Assembly (NCBI RefSeq): GCF_009857135.1
Contig: NZ_CP047318.1
Coordinates: 3,038,001-3,102,000, forward strand
Length of the DNA: 64,000 bases
Direction: 5' to 3'
Source: Streptomyces sp. HM190
GTDB lineage: Bacteria; Actinomycetota; Actinomycetes; Streptomycetales; Streptomycetaceae
The position numbers were made by a program, and so were the translations under genes. The notes under the pieces are model-generated. The model worked only from the letters and a program-made list of their open reading frames with translations, was not told the origin of the DNA and made no database searches. Below, in pieces: positions 1-9,071 of this stretch; position 1 is the first letter of the stretch; the number at the start of each line of letters is the position of its first letter.

Positions 1-806
1 AGCTCGCTGCCGTCACGGGCCGAGGTCACGGCCTTGCCGTCCGCGTCGACGACCTGCACCCCGGCCGCGGCGGCGTCCGACGGCGGGGTCACCGTCACGC
101 CGTCGGCGTTGGTGCGCACCGTGACCGGCCCGAGGCGTTCGCCCGCCCGGCCGGCGACCGCCGGCGGGTCGAGGGTCAGCGAGGCCGCCGGCTCCGACAG
201 GTTCCGGGCGCTCTTCTCCAGGTAGTCCGCGAGCTTCTCGGCCTCCGGGTCGAGGGCCGTCACGTCGGCCCCGTCGGAGTAGCGCCAGATCGCGACCTGG
301 GTACCGGCCGCCGCGTCCTGCTCGGTGAGCCCCTTGGCGCCCGCCTTGCCGGCGAGGGCCGCGAGGTCGTTCACCTGCGGGTAGGAGTTCTGCAGGATCC
401 AGTTGATCTTGCCGGCGTTCTTGTTGTGTCCCAGGGACGTGCCGCTCCAGGGGGTCTCCTGGTACGTGGCGTCCTTCTGCGTGGGGTTCTGGACGTCGAC
501 GCAGTAGGTCTGCAGGGTGCCGCCGCCGTCGACGAACATCTCGAACAGGCCGGCGGGCAGTTGTTGTTCCTCGCCGTCGGTACGGAGCACGGCCGTCCCG
601 TAGGTCTTCAGGCCGCCTATGGTGGCCGTCGCCCCGCCGGGGCTCTGCACCTTCTCCTCGTCGGCGGCGGCCGTGCCCGCGGTGACGATCGCACCCGCGA
701 CGACGAGGCCGGTCGCGAGCGACACGGCGGCGTGACGGGCCGCCCCTCGTCTGCAAGCGGACCACCCGGACGACACGGTGAACGGCGCCGAGAACGAAGA
801 AACCAC
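1..806 (-). CDS. Cys-Gln thioester-forming surface protein (TQXA domain), C-terminus cut off by window edge
   Basis: Secreted cell-surface protein of the class that forms an internal Cys-Gln thioester and can attach covalently to surfaces. After a leader of about 48 residues (hydrophobic AAVSLATGLVVAGAIV, then AADEE) the reading shows the Cys segment LQTYCVDVQNP and about 80 residues later GTQVAIWRYSDG, which contains the TQXA Gln motif. The frame continues to base 1 with a beta-rich segment (VTVRTNADGVTVTPPSDA), so wall-anchor features must lie outside the window. The start chosen is GTG at 806, preceded by GAAGGGA at a good distance; an in-frame GTG at 776 is weaker. In other streptomycetes such proteins end in an LAXTG sorting signal; that is not visible here. 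The family call rests on the motif pair. Confidence 0.8.
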   Translation of the reverse strand, partial: MVSSFSAPFTVSSGWSACRRGAARHAAVSLATGLVVAGAIVTAGTAAADEEKVQSPGGATATIGGLKTYGTAVLRTDGEEQQLPAGLFEMFVDGGGTLQTYCVDVQNPTQKDATYQETPWSGTSLGHNKNAGKINWILQNSYPQVNDLAALAGKAGAKGLTEQDAAAGTQVAIWRYSDGADVTALDPEAEKLADYLEKSARNLSEPAASLTLDPPAVAGRAGERLGPVTVRTNADGVTVTPPSDAAAAGVQVVDADGKAVTSARDGSE

Positions 807-1234
807 AGAATTTCCCTTCGAGCAGGACCCGTTGACGTGGGGGGTTGTGGTCCCACCAGCAGAATCAGAAGCCCCGTGAGCTATGCCCGGCATCCTAGGG
901 ATGCGGCGCTTCGCTCTTCCCAGTCGTATGGTCGGACAACCGATCCGACTCGGAATCGTTATCGCCCGCACAGGCCACGGACAGGTCTTATCGACAAATC
1001 GACGGCATTTACGTCCGGAGTGTTCGGCACGCAAGCGTCGATAAGCCGCAGTTCGCCCAGGCAGGCGTCCGGGTACGGCGCCGGGAACCGGACTCACGGA
1101 CCCCGAGGACACGTCACCCACCCCTGAAGACAGGGCATCGTGCTCTACGGACACGGCAGGTTGCTCCGAAGGCACGCCATCGCGCTCTGACATCACGCCA
1201 CCCCGCCCTGATGCACAGCCACCTTGCCCTGATG
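807..1234. other. Intergenic region, no gene seen
   Basis: About 430 bases between the divergent upstream side of the thioester protein and the end of ssb. It is more A+T rich than its surroundings around 945-1030. The only promoter-like element I see is a TAGGAT-type -10 on the minus strand near 893-898, for the thioester gene. I see no convincing coding frame. Confidence 0.5.
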
Positions 1235-1708
1235 TCACGTCACTCCGACCGCTTCCGGACGCAGTTCGGCAACCGCGTCGATGCGTCCGCCGGGGGCCGG
1301 TGTCTCCCAGTTCGGCTCCGGCTGGGACGGGGCCGGTGCCACCGTCTCCCCCCTGGGTGTCCGGCGGAACGCGGAGGTCCCGCGCGACAGGTCGTGGCCG
1401 ATCGCGACGGCGTCCACGTCCACCGAGGCCCAGCTCTGCCCGTCCCGTTGCTCGGTGCGCACCTTCAACCGCCCCTGGACCACGACCGGGTCGCCCAGCG
1501 ACACGGACGACGCCACGTTCGCCGCGAGGGTGCGCCGCGCCCACACCGTGAAGAAGTTGGTGTGGCCGTCGGTCCACTCGTTCTTCTCCCGGTCCCAGTA
1601 CCGCGCGGTCACCGCCAGCCGGAACCGGGCCGAGGAGCCCGTCGACAACTCGCGGCACACCGGCTGGGTCGCCACGTTCCCCACCACGCACACCATCGTC
1701 TCGTTCAT
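1235..1708 (-). CDS. ssbB: Single-stranded DNA-binding protein (short SsbB type)
   Basis: OB-fold single-stranded DNA-binding protein of 157 residues. The core begins MNETMVCVVGNVATQP and includes FRLAVTARYWDREK, TNFFTVWARRTLAANV and GDPVVVQGRLKVR, the usual strands of the SSB fold. The C-terminal tail lacks the acidic DDDIPF-type tip that recruits replication partners in the essential SsbA. This fits the shorter SsbB paralogue of Streptomyces, which has been linked to sporulation chromosome segregation and competence-like functions. The start at 1708 is preceded by GGGAGGG. It stands alone with about 300 bases upstream. The SSB call is strong; the paralogue assignment rests on length and tail. 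Confidence 0.85.
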   Translation of the reverse strand: MNETMVCVVGNVATQPVCRELSTGSSARFRLAVTARYWDREKNEWTDGHTNFFTVWARRTLAANVASSVSLGDPVVVQGRLKVRTEQRDGQSWASVDVDAVAIGHDLSRGTSAFRRTPRGETVAPAPSQPEPNWETPAPGGRIDAVAELRPEAVGVT

Positions 1709-2017
1709 CTCGCGAACCCTCCCTCGCACCGGCACCGACGCCGGCCGGACACACGTACGGGCCCGTCCCGTACGACCGCTGTCTGTCGCGGTGACCGCGC
1801 CGCTCCCGCCCCGCCGCTGCGTGCGAGGGGGCCGTCGCGCTGCGATCGCCGCGCATCCAGACTGCCGCCGCGGGGACGAGCCCGCTGAGCGCTGTGTACG
1901 ACCCGCGAGTTGTGGAGAACTCCGCCACCCGAGTGGGTGAAGGTGAAGGGGCACGGCCCACGGCGTGGACCGCGCAGACGACCCGACCGGGTGAACGACG
2001 CCGGGGCAGAAGGAGAC
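1709..2017. other. Intergenic region, nothing recognised
   Basis: About 310 bases between ssb and the end of the upstream GTPase gene on the same strand. It must contain the ssb promoter. I see no gene, no strong hairpin and no clear repeat. Confidence 0.4.
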
Positions 2018-4642
2018 TCACCCCACCCGCGCAACCCCCAGCACCCGTCCGTACTGCTCCCGCACCTCCTGGTAGCGCAGCAACTCGGCGGCCACCGGGT
2101 CCAGCACCCGTGCCCGGCCGCACCCGGCGGCCGCCTCCCACAACCGCCGCTCGGCTTCGAGGCCGTAGCGCCGGGCCGGCCCTCGTGCCGCCAGCCTGCA
2201 CGCCCACTCCACGACAGGCCCCCCGACGATGCCGATCACCATCAGCAGCACAGGAACCCCCAGGTTCGGGGACATGACACCGAAGATCTGCCCCAGCAGC
2301 CACAACCCGCCCAGGACCTGAAGCACGGTCATGGCCGCCTGGGCCAGCACCGCGGCGGGCCACCAGCCCGGCCGCGGGGGCCGCCCGGTGGGCGCCCCGA
2401 CCCGTGCCGCCAGCTCGTCCAGCGCCTCGGGCAGCCCCTGCGCCCCGCGCGCCGCCGCCTCGCGCACCGCCTGCGCCCACGGCGCGGGCAACCCCGCCAC
2501 CGCGCGGTCGGACAGGACCCGTACGGCCTGTTCGACGCGCTGCCGCGCGGTGGGCTCCTCGTCCACGGGCATCCGCAGGGAGTGACGTCCGGTCGGGAGG
2601 TCGCTCCGGCCCTGGTACCAGCGCCACAGCCGCAGCCACGGCGTTCCGCACGCGCGGTTGGCGTTGCGCAGCCAGGCCCGTTCGGCGGCCTCACCCGCGG
2701 CGGTGGCGCCCACCGCGTCGGCGAGCCTGGCGGCGAACTCGTTCCGCGCCCGCTCACTGAGCCCGGTGCGCCGTCCGGTCGCGTACACCGGCCACAGCCG
2801 CGCGGCGGCGGCGTCCAGATCGGCTTGGACGCGGCGGCCCGGAGCTCCCCGCTCGGCCACGAACTGTCCGAGGGCCTCGCGGAGTTCCGCCACCCCGTCG
2901 CCGGTGAGCGCGGACAGGGCGAGCACGGCGGCGCCCGGTTCGCCGTGCTCCCCGAGCGCGACCCCGTCCTCGTCGAGGAGCCGACGCAGATCGTCGAGCA
3001 CCTGGTGCGCGGCTTCGCCGGGCAGCCGGTCCACCTGGTTGAGCACCACGAACATCACCTCGGCATGGCCCGCGAGAGGCCGCAGATACCGCTCGTGGAG
3101 CATCGCGTCGGCGTACTTCTCCGGATCGACGACCCAGATGACCGCGTCGACGAGCCCCAGGATCCGGTCCACCTGCTGTCGGTGCTGCACCGCCGCGGAG
3201 TCGTGGTCGGGCAGGTCCACCAGGACGAGACCGGCGAGCTGCGCCTCCGCGTCCGCGCTCTGCACCGGCCGCCGCCGCAGCCGTCCGGGAATGCCGAGCC
3301 TGTCGATCAAGGTGGCGGCCCCGTCGCTCCAACTGCACGCGATGGGCGCCGCCGTGGTGGGCCTGCGCACACCCGTCTCCGAGATCGCCACCCCGGCGAG
3401 CGCGTTGAAGAGCGTCGACTTGCCGCTGCCGGTGGCACCCGCGATGGCGACGACCGTGTGCTGCCCCGAGAGCTTGCGCCTCGCCGCCGCCTCGTCCAGC
3501 ACCCGCCCCGCCTCGGCGAGCGTCCTGCTGTCCAGTCGAGTCCGTGACAGCCCGACCAGCTCGCGCAACGCGTCCAGCCGGGACCGCAGGGCGATGTCGT
3601 ACGCCAGCGGGCTGACCGCCTGCGAACCGGAGGGCCTCGTCTCCATCATCGACGCCGGTGCGGCCTCCTCGGAGCCGCTCGTCTCGGACACCCGCCGCGC
3701 GATGAGGCCGTCGTCCCAGGACTCCTCGACCTCTCCACGGCCCTCGGCCTCCCCACGGCCCTCGGTCTCCCCACGACCGCCGGAGCCCCCGCCGCGCGCG
3801 GTTTCCGTACGGCCGACACCGCCGCGACCGAGCCGGTCCGCACGGCCGGAGTCGCCACGGTCCGCGCGATCCGCGCGACCGGCACCATCCGCGCGACCGG
3901 CGCGGTCCGGACGGCCAGCACGGTCGGCTTCATCCGCACGAGCGGCGCGATCGGAGCGGGCCGCTGACTCGGCGGACGCGGCGCGACGGGAGTCGGCCTT
4001 GTCGGGCGCGTCGTCACCCTTCACGCGCGCGTGGGCGCCGTTCTCGCGTCCGTCCCGGCTACCCGGGTCCTCCGGGGCCTGGTCGTCCTCCCCGCCTCGC
4101 GTGCCGTCCCTGCTCCCCCGGTCCTCCCGAGCGGCCCGGCTCCACCAGATCCCGCGCCGCTCCCGCTTGGCGGGCTTCTCCGGAGCCTGGCCTTCCTGTT
4201 CCGCGCGCCCCTCGCCGCTGTCTGGCCCCTCCGGGTCCTCTGGGCTCTCCCAGCCCTCCCAACCCTTCCAGCCTTCCGAGCCCTCCGAGCCCTCCGAGCC
4301 CTCCGAGCCCTCCGAGCCCTCCGAAGCCTCTGGGGTCTCCGCGTCGCCTTCTGCATCACGCCCCTCAGCAGTGCCGTCAGCCACGCCTACAGCCTGAGCC
4401 TCGCTCGTCCCTTCACCACCACCGGGCGCACGAGCCGCATCGGACGCCGCCGCCTCTCCAGGCTCAACAGCCCCTGCCTCAGCCGACCCCCCCGGCTCTC
4501 CCGGCCTACCCGAACCGTCGACCTCAGAGCCACCGAAGCGCCCCTCGCACCCAGGGAGGCCACTCCTCCGATCGTCGGCCTCTTCGGGGACGCCGTCCCC
4601 GGTGTGGTCCGCGTGGTCAGTGACGGCGGTCACAGCGGTCAC
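2018..4642 (-). CDS. Dynamin/YfjP-like GTPase with long disordered N-terminus and C-terminal membrane segment
   Basis: Large P-loop GTPase of 874 residues. The first roughly 330 residues are low complexity, rich in Glu, Gly, Asp, Arg and Ala, including tandem SEG tripeptides and R(A/G)DRA-type repeats. The GTPase domain follows: G1 [19 protein letters not shown]3 VDLPDHDS and G4 LNQVD. Near the C-terminus two hydrophobic stretches ([21 protein letters not shown] and [16 protein letters not shown]) suggest membrane attachment. It overlaps the upstream GTPase gene by GTGA, so the two are probably co-translated and may work as a pair, as bacterial dynamin-like pairs do. A GTG nine bases further in (4633) has better spacing to AAGGAGAGG and may be the real start. 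The cellular role is unknown to me; membrane remodelling or division is inference. Confidence 0.8.
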   Translation of the reverse strand: MTAVTAVTDHADHTGDGVPEEADDRRSGLPGCEGRFGGSEVDGSGRPGEPGGSAEAGAVEPGEAAASDAARAPGGGEGTSEAQAVGVADGTAEGRDAEGDAETPEASEGSEGSEGSEGSEGSEGWKGWEGWESPEDPEGPDSGEGRAEQEGQAPEKPAKRERRGIWWSRAAREDRGSRDGTRGGEDDQAPEDPGSRDGRENGAHARVKGDDAPDKADSRRAASAESAARSDRAARADEADRAGRPDRAGRADGAGRADRADRGDSGRADRLGRGGVGRTETARGGGSGGRGETEGRGEAEGRGEVEESWDDGLIARRVSETSGSEEAAPASMMETRPSGSQAVSPLAYDIALRSRLDALRELVGLSRTRLDSRTLAEAGRVLDEAAARRKLSGQHTVVAIAGATGSGKSTLFNALAGVAISETGVRRPTTAAPIACSWSDGAATLIDRLGIPGRLRRRPVQSADAEAQLAGLVLVDLPDHDSAAVQHRQQVDRILGLVDAVIWVVDPEKYADAMLHERYLRPLAGHAEVMFVVLNQVDRLPGEAAHQVLDDLRRLLDEDGVALGEHGEPGAAVLALSALTGDGVAELREALGQFVAERGAPGRRVQADLDAAAARLWPVYATGRRTGLSERARNEFAARLADAVGATAAGEAAERAWLRNANRACGTPWLRLWRWYQGRSDLPTGRHSLRMPVDEEPTARQRVEQAVRVLSDRAVAGLPAPWAQAVREAAARGAQGLPEALDELAARVGAPTGRPPRPGWWPAAVLAQAAMTVLQVLGGLWLLGQIFGVMSPNLGVPVLLMVIGIVGGPVVEWACRLAARGPARRYGLEAERRLWEAAAGCGRARVLDPVAAELLRYQEVREQYGRVLGVARVG
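4278..4322. repeat. Five tandem 9-bp repeats inside the GTPase gene
   Basis: The unit gagccctcc (plus strand) is repeated five times without interruption and encodes repeated SEG in the disordered N-terminus of the GTPase. Because the unit is a multiple of three, copy number can change without breaking the frame. Neighbouring degenerate units ([10 protein letters not shown]) suggest older expansions. Confidence 0.85.
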
Positions 4643-6258
4643 CTCTCCTTCTGCAGTACGGACAGCGCGGCGATGAGTTCGGCCTGCGGCTCGGGATGGA
4701 CGTCGAGGGCGTCGAGCGGAGCGAGACGGCGCTCACGCTCGGCGTCCAGCGCCCGTTCGAGGTACTCGGTGAGCAGCCGCCCGCCGCGGTCACGGAGCCG
4801 TAGCGCGCCGTGCGCCCCGATCCGCTCGGCGAGCCCTTCACCGGCCGCCCTGGCCCGGCGGCCGCCCAACAGGGCCGTGGCGACGAGGGCGGCGACGGCC
4901 TCGGGGTCGGGCGCGACGCCCCGGTCGAGACCGCGCACCTCCTCCTCGGCGTACTCCTCCAGGACGCGCCGCCAGCGCCGTACGGCCATCCCGATGCGGT
5001 GCTCGGTGTTCCCCGAGGTCGACAGTCGGTCCATCAGCCCGTCGGCCACAGCGGCCGGTTCGCGCCGCCACGCGTCGCGGATGCGTTCGTCGGCGGCGGT
5101 GACGGCGCACATCAGCAGCGTGGCGAGGCTCTCCACGAGCGCGTCGAGCAGTTCACCGGCGGTGCAGTCGAGCGGATAGCTGCGCCAGCGCTTCAGCGCG
5201 TCGCCCGCGAGCACGGACCCGGCCTGAAGACGCCCCTTCACGCGCGCGTGCTCGCCGTCGTAGGCCATGTCGACGGCCGAGGTGAGTCGGAGCGCGGCGG
5301 AGTACTGCTGGGCGGCGGCGCTGGCCAGCTCGGGCATCCGGGTCCGCAGCGAGTCGAGTACGCCGTGCGCGGTGCGGGCCATGGCCTGCTGCCGTGCGGC
5401 CGGGTCGGTCGCCTGCTGGGTGAGCCAGGTCAGCAGCGGTGCGACGGCGGTGGCCGGCAGCAGCCCGCCGCCCCAGGCGGACTCGGGCAGTTCCGGGACG
5501 GTGAACCGGGGCACGTCGCCGAGCCCCGCCTTGGTCAGCAGGGCCGCGTACTGGCGGGAGACCTCGGACACGACCTGGTGGGGAACCCGGTCGAGCACCG
5601 TGATGAGGGTGGCCCGGTGCTCCTTGGCGGTGCGCAGCAGATGCCACGGCACGGCGTCGGCGTACCGCGCCGCCGTGGTCACCATCACCCAGATGTCCGC
5701 GGCGCAGATGAGCTCCGCGGCCAGTACGCGGTTCTCGGCCACCAGGGAGTCGATGTCCGGGGCGTCGAGCAGGGCGAGGCCGCGCGGGAGGCTCTCTGCG
5801 GTCTCGATGCGCAGGACGCGCTCGCCGTCCCGGTCCGGGGGAAACGGCTCGTCGCCCAGGTCCTGGCCCAGTTCCTGCTGGGGCAGCCACGCGCGCGTCA
5901 GGTTGGGCAGTACGCGCATGCCGCTGAACCAGTGGTGATCCTCCGGATGACACACCAGGACGGGCGTCCGGGTGGTCGGCCGCAGCACGCCGGCCTGGCT
6001 GACCTTCCGCCCGACCAGGGAGTTGACGAGGGTGGACTTACCGGCTCCGGTCGAGCCCCCGACAACGGCGAGCAAGGGTGCTTCGGGTTGCCGCAGGCGG
6101 GGCACCAAGTAGTCGTCGAGTTGCGCGAGCAGTTCGTCGCGGTTGGCACGCGCGCGCGGGGCCCCTGCCAGGGGCAGCGGAAAGCGCGCGGCGGCGACAC
6201 GGTCGCGCAAGGTGGAGAGCGCGTCGAGCAGCTGAGGCCGTACGTCCAAGGTCACCAC
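4639..6258 (-). CDS. YfjP-like GTPase, partner of the downstream GTPase
   Basis: P-loop GTPase of about 539 residues. G1 is [17 protein letters not shown], followed by switch-like [14 protein letters not shown]3 LLDAPDIDS and a G4-like TVLDRVP. The rest is helical and rich in Ala, Arg and Leu without clear membrane segments, unlike its neighbour. The stop overlaps the GTG of the downstream GTPase gene, so the two form an operon. The start is uncertain: tandem GTG codons at 6258/6255 begin [14 protein letters not shown], where conservation would be expected to begin, but no strong ribosome site is present; an ATG at 6297 is an alternative. Function is inferred only as a GTPase working with its partner. 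Confidence 0.78.
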   Translation of the reverse strand: MVTLDVRPQLLDALSTLRDRVAAARFPLPLAGAPRARANRDELLAQLDDYLVPRLRQPEAPLLAVVGGSTGAGKSTLVNSLVGRKVSQAGVLRPTTRTPVLVCHPEDHHWFSGMRVLPNLTRAWLPQQELGQDLGDEPFPPDRDGERVLRIETAESLPRGLALLDAPDIDSLVAENRVLAAELICAADIWVMVTTAARYADAVPWHLLRTAKEHRATLITVLDRVPHQVVSEVSRQYAALLTKAGLGDVPRFTVPELPESAWGGGLLPATAVAPLLTWLTQQATDPAARQQAMARTAHGVLDSLRTRMPELASAAAQQYSAALRLTSAVDMAYDGEHARVKGRLQAGSVLAGDALKRWRSYPLDCTAGELLDALVESLATLLMCAVTAADERIRDAWRREPAAVADGLMDRLSTSGNTEHRIGMAVRRWRRVLEEYAEEEVRGLDRGVAPDPEAVAALVATALLGGRRARAAGEGLAERIGAHGALRLRDRGGRLLTEYLERALDAERERRLAPLDALDVHPEPQAELIAALSVLQKER

Positions 6259-6568
6259 ATGCGAAGAATGCCCAATTTTGTGGACTTTCTGAAGCATATA
6301 AGTACGTCTGCGCGCCGACAGGACACACGGGATGGAGGGGATGAGAGGGGCGCAGGCATAACGAGTGCACAACACCCGAGGCGCGAGGCGCCAAAAGAGG
6401 TGCACTATTCGTACCTGCCTGCGATTATCAGGACCGCTTCACCGAACCTCCACATTGAGCCACGGAGGCGAAGCAACAGGGGCAAGGACTCGGGAGCTCT
6501 ATCCTTGTCCCCGGCAACGTCACGGATCAGCCCACACCCGGGCACCACGACAGAGGCCACCACACCCG

Positions 6569-6641
6569 GCCCCCGTAGCTCAGTGGATAGAGCAGGCGCC
6601 TTCTAAGCGCTTGGCCGCAGGTTCGAGTCCTGCCGGGGGCG
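6569..6641 (+). tRNA. tRNA-Arg (anticodon UCU)
   Basis: A 73-base cloverleaf. The acceptor arm is GCCCCCG pairing with CGGGGGC, the D stem GCTC/GAGC, the anticodon stem GGCGC/GCGCT around loop CTTCTAA (anticodon TCT, decoding AGA), the variable loop TGGCC, and the T stem GCAGG/CCTGC around TTCGAGT. The 3' CCA is not encoded. AGA is a rare codon in this G+C-rich genome. Confidence 0.95.
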
Positions 6642-6651
6642 CACAGTCTCC

Positions 6652-6676
6652 GCCCTCCCTCCGGGAGGGCTTTTTT
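6652..6676 (+). terminator. Rho-independent terminator of the tRNA
   Basis: Perfect 8-bp stem GCCCTCCC/GGGAGGGC with a three-base loop followed directly by six T residues, 11 bases after the tRNA. One of the few canonical T-tailed terminators in the window. Confidence 0.93.
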
Positions 6677-6994
6677 CGTCCGGAAATCGGCCGTGCCGGC
6701 TTCACGCGCCGACGCCGTCGGCGTGGTGCCGTTCCGGACACCGGCCGCCCCTGCGGTCCCGTCCACCGGCAGTGGCCCGCGTCCGTCCTCGGCCATCAGT
6801 ACCAGTGCGCCGACCGCCCAGCCGCCGTGCACCGAGTCGTCACGTCCGGCGGAGCGTCGCGGGCCGACGGCGGCTCCCGCCGGCGGTGCCCCGTGCGCGG
6901 CGTGATCACGTTGCGGGTCCGGGCCCTGATCTCGGAGATCGTCGCTCGGTAGAGTCGGGGCGGGTCAGACCATCGATCTCCCGGAGGCGCCGAC
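6677..6994. other. Intergenic region with a likely promoter for the dehydrogenase
   Basis: About 320 bases without a gene. A TAGAGT hexamer at 6950-6955 could serve as a -10 box 40 bases before the dehydrogenase start. A palindrome GATCTC-G-GAGATC at 6928-6940 lies just upstream of it and would overlap the promoter spacer, so it is an operator candidate. Nothing else is recognised. Confidence 0.4.
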
Positions 6995-7960
6995 ATGCGA
7001 CCGCGACTGCGCTGTGCCGTGCTCGACGACTTCCAGACCGTCGCGACCGAGATCGCCGACTGGTCCCCCGTCACCGAGGACGTCGACGTCGTGAGCTTCG
7101 CGGAGCACTTCGCCGACGAGGACGCCCTCGCGAAGGCCCTGGCCGACTACGACATCGTCGTCACCCTGCGCGAGCGCGTCCCGTTCCCCGCCTCGCTCCT
7201 CGCCCGCCTCCCCCGGCTGAAGCTGCTGATCGCCTCCGGCATGCGCAACTCGGTCATCGACTACGCGGCCGCCGAGGCGCACGGCGTGACCGTCTGCGGT
7301 ACGGCCAGTTCCTCCACCCCGCCCGTCGAGCTGACCTGGGCCCTGCTGCTGGGTCTCGCCCGCGGCCTGGTCACCGAGCACAACGCGCTCCGGGCGGGCG
7401 GCCCTTGGCAGAGCACCGTCGGCGTGGACCTGCACGGCGCCCGGCTCGGTCTGCTCGGCCTCGGCAAGATCGGCAGCCGAGTGGCCGGCATCGGCCTCGC
7501 CTTCGGCATGCGGGTGTCAGCGTGGAGCCAGAACCTCACCAAGGAACGCGTGGACGAGGTGGGCGTGGAACTGGCTTCCTCCAAGGAGGAGTTGCTCGCG
7601 AACAGCGACTTCGTCTCCGTCCACCTCGCCCTGAGCGAGCGCACCCGGGGCCTGCTGGGTGCCCCCGAACTCGCCCTGCTCAGGCCGACCGCCTACCTCA
7701 TCAACACCTCCCGCGCCGCCATCGTCGACCAGGACGCGCTCCTCGCCGCCCTGCACGAGGGCCGTATCGCCGGAGCCGGCGTCGACGTGTTCGACGTCGA
7801 GCCGCTCCCCGCGGACCACCCGATGCGCACGGCCCCCCGCCTCCTCGCCACCCCGCACCTGGGATACGTCTCCCGCGCCAACTACGCGACCTACTACGGC
7901 CAGGCCGTCGAGGACATCCAGGCCTACCTGGCCGGTGCCCCCGTTCGCCGCCTGGGCTGA
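6995..7960 (+). CDS. D-2-hydroxyacid dehydrogenase family protein
   Basis: NAD-dependent D-isomer-specific 2-hydroxyacid dehydrogenase of 321 residues, cytosolic. The Rossmann motif GLLGLGKIGSRVAG is near residues 148-162, the substrate-binding Arg lies in LINTSRAAIVDQDALLAAL, the catalytic Glu in GAGVDVFDVEPLP, and the catalytic His in LLATPHLGY. The ATG at 6995 is preceded by GGAGG at good spacing. It is monocistronic. The exact substrate (phosphoglycerate, hydroxypyruvate, glyoxylate or another) cannot be read from sequence. Length and the two-domain layout fit the family. Confidence 0.88.
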   Translation: MRPRLRCAVLDDFQTVATEIADWSPVTEDVDVVSFAEHFADEDALAKALADYDIVVTLRERVPFPASLLARLPRLKLLIASGMRNSVIDYAAAEAHGVTVCGTASSSTPPVELTWALLLGLARGLVTEHNALRAGGPWQSTVGVDLHGARLGLLGLGKIGSRVAGIGLAFGMRVSAWSQNLTKERVDEVGVELASSKEELLANSDFVSVHLALSERTRGLLGAPELALLRPTAYLINTSRAAIVDQDALLAALHEGRIAGAGVDVFDVEPLPADHPMRTAPRLLATPHLGYVSRANYATYYGQAVEDIQAYLAGAPVRRLG

Positions 7961-7973
7961 GCGGCCCCGCTCC

Positions 7974-8312
7974 CTACGCCGCGCCCTCGTTCCCGCCCTC
8001 CGGCACCCAGTAGTGACCCAACTGCCGCCGCAGGTGCCCCAGATCCACCAGGTACCGGCGCAGCGTCACATGGTCGACCGGCGCGTCCTCGCACCAGGCG
8101 CGCAGCCTGTCGTTGACGTCGCGCTCGGGGTAGTCGATCCCCGGCTCGAACGTCCGCTCGGCGACATGTCGCAGCACGACCAGCTTCTTCTGCCACTTGG
8201 CGGGCAACCGGACGAGCCGCCCGTCCCGCACGAAGGTCCGCAGCACGTCCTCGTCCGCCCCCACCCGTCCGCTCCGCTCCGTCTGCCGCTCCACGCCATC
8301 CACGCCGTCCAC
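7974..8312 (-). CDS. DUF2087 domain protein
   Basis: Small protein of 112 residues matching the DUF2087 pattern: VLRTFVRDGRLVRLPAKWQKK, then LRHVAERTFEPGIDYPERDVN and VTLRRYLVDLGHLRR followed by YWV. Such domains occur alone or at the C-terminus of small transcriptional regulators; no DNA-binding domain is present here. The GTG start at 8312 is preceded by GAGAGG; two other in-frame GTG codons follow within seven residues, so the start is uncertain. It converges on the dehydrogenase with only 13 bases between. Biochemical function unknown. Confidence 0.75.
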   Translation of the reverse strand: MDGVDGVERQTERSGRVGADEDVLRTFVRDGRLVRLPAKWQKKLVVLRHVAERTFEPGIDYPERDVNDRLRAWCEDAPVDHVTLRRYLVDLGHLRRQLGHYWVPEGGNEGAA

Positions 8313-8329
8313 TGCCTCTCGCTCCCGCC

Positions 8330-8405
8330 CCCGTCGTCGTCTCCGCCGTTGTCGTTGCCGTTGTCGTTGCCGTCGTCAGCGCCGTTGTCGCCGTCGTCGT
8401 CGGCA
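8330..8405. repeat. Degenerate trinucleotide/hexanucleotide repeat tract
   Basis: A run made almost entirely of cgtcgt, cgttgt and cgttgc units between the DUF2087 gene and the chaplin. It lies upstream of the chosen DUF2087 start and is not in an obvious coding frame. It looks like slippage-generated simple sequence. Confidence 0.6.
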
Positions 8406-8557
8406 CGCGCGCGCACCGGTACCGCGGGCGTGCTCGCCCGCCGGAGGCTAGCCGTCCTTCTTCCTTGGGCGAACCGAATTTCCGCCCCGTTCGGCCCAGC
8501 CAGAAAGCGGTCTCCCCCACCTCTTCCGTGCGAAAAGGGTGATCCCCCGGGGCACGC

Positions 8558-8585
8558 CGTGACCCCGGATACGCGGACGCGTTGA
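8558..8585 (+). promoter_or_regulatory. BldN-type promoter of the chaplin gene
   Basis: CGTGAC (8558-8563), a 16-base spacer, then CGTTGA (8580-8585). The ECF sigma factor BldN is reported to drive chaplin and rodlin genes from promoters close to CGTAAC-N16-CGTTGA. Here the -10 matches fully and the -35 in five of six bases, 59 bases upstream of the ATG. Confidence 0.7.
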
Positions 8586-8643
8586 AGGGGCGTGCGGGCC
8601 CGATCCGACGGGGCCGTGCTCACCGATCAAGAAGGAGAACGTG

Positions 8644-8949
8644 ATGTCTCGCATCGCGAAGGCAGCCGTCGTCGCCCTCGGCACCTCGGCCGTGGTGATC
8701 AGCGGCGCCGGTCTGGCCGCGGCGGACGCGGGCGCCGAGGGCCAGGCCGTCGGCTCGCCGGGTGTCCTGTCCGGCAACCTCATCCAGGTCCCCGTTCACG
8801 TGCCCGTCAACCTGTGCGGGAACACCGTCGACGTCATCGGTGTGCTGAACCCGGCGTTCGGCAACGTCTGCATCAACGACAGCGGCGACCACCACAAGCA
8901 CAAGGACGACCACAAGGGCCACAAGGCCCCGTCCGGCTACGGCCACTGA
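8644..8949 (+). CDS. chpG: Short chaplin with histidine-rich C-terminal tail (ChpG-like)
   Basis: Secreted hydrophobic amyloid protein that coats aerial hyphae and lowers surface tension. 101 residues: a signal peptide (AAVVALGTSAVVISGAGLAAADA), then one chaplin domain with VGSPGVLSGNLIQVPVHVP, the two conserved cysteines (NLCGN and GNVC) and NPAFGN. After the domain comes an unusual tail, SGDHHKHKDDHKGHK, ending SGYGH; standard short chaplins stop within a few residues of the second Cys. The ATG at 8644 has AAGGAG eight bases upstream. A BldN-like promoter lies upstream and a strong hairpin downstream. Adjacency to melC2/melC1 is the arrangement I recall for S. coelicolor chpG. The His-rich tail could bind copper or zinc (inference). 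Confidence 0.88.
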   Translation: MSRIAKAAVVALGTSAVVISGAGLAAADAGAEGQAVGSPGVLSGNLIQVPVHVPVNLCGNTVDVIGVLNPAFGNVCINDSGDHHKHKDDHKGHKAPSGYGH

Positions 8950-8975
8950 CCGGAGCGACACCGAAGCAGCGACAC

Positions 8976-9010
8976 GAAGCCCCCGACGGTGTCCGACCGC
9001 CGGGGGCTTC
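8976..9010 (+). terminator. Hairpin terminator between chaplin and tyrosinase genes
   Basis: Inverted repeat GAAGCCCCCG ... CGGGGGCTTC with further partial pairing (ACGG/CCG) inside the loop. It sits between two convergent genes, so it may stop transcription from both sides. Confidence 0.75.
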
Positions 9011-9071
9011 GCCTTGCCCACACTCGTGCTGATGGCTCGCGCCCATGGCTCGTGCCGGTGCCCTCGCCCGC

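Noticed and set aside
13..765. Open frame of 250 residues, Arg/Gly-rich, minus strand at the left edge
   Set aside because: It is a frame-shifted shadow of the thioester protein; only the chosen frame gives a signal peptide and the TQXA motif.
1910..3547. Long plus-strand open frame opposite the GTPase gene
   Set aside because: Arg/Pro/His-rich composition with no domain; the minus-strand frame has clear G1/G3/G4 motifs.
8330..8405. Possible CRISPR-like array in the cgt-rich tract
   Set aside because: Units are 3-6 bases with no spacers; this is simple sequence, not a CRISPR.
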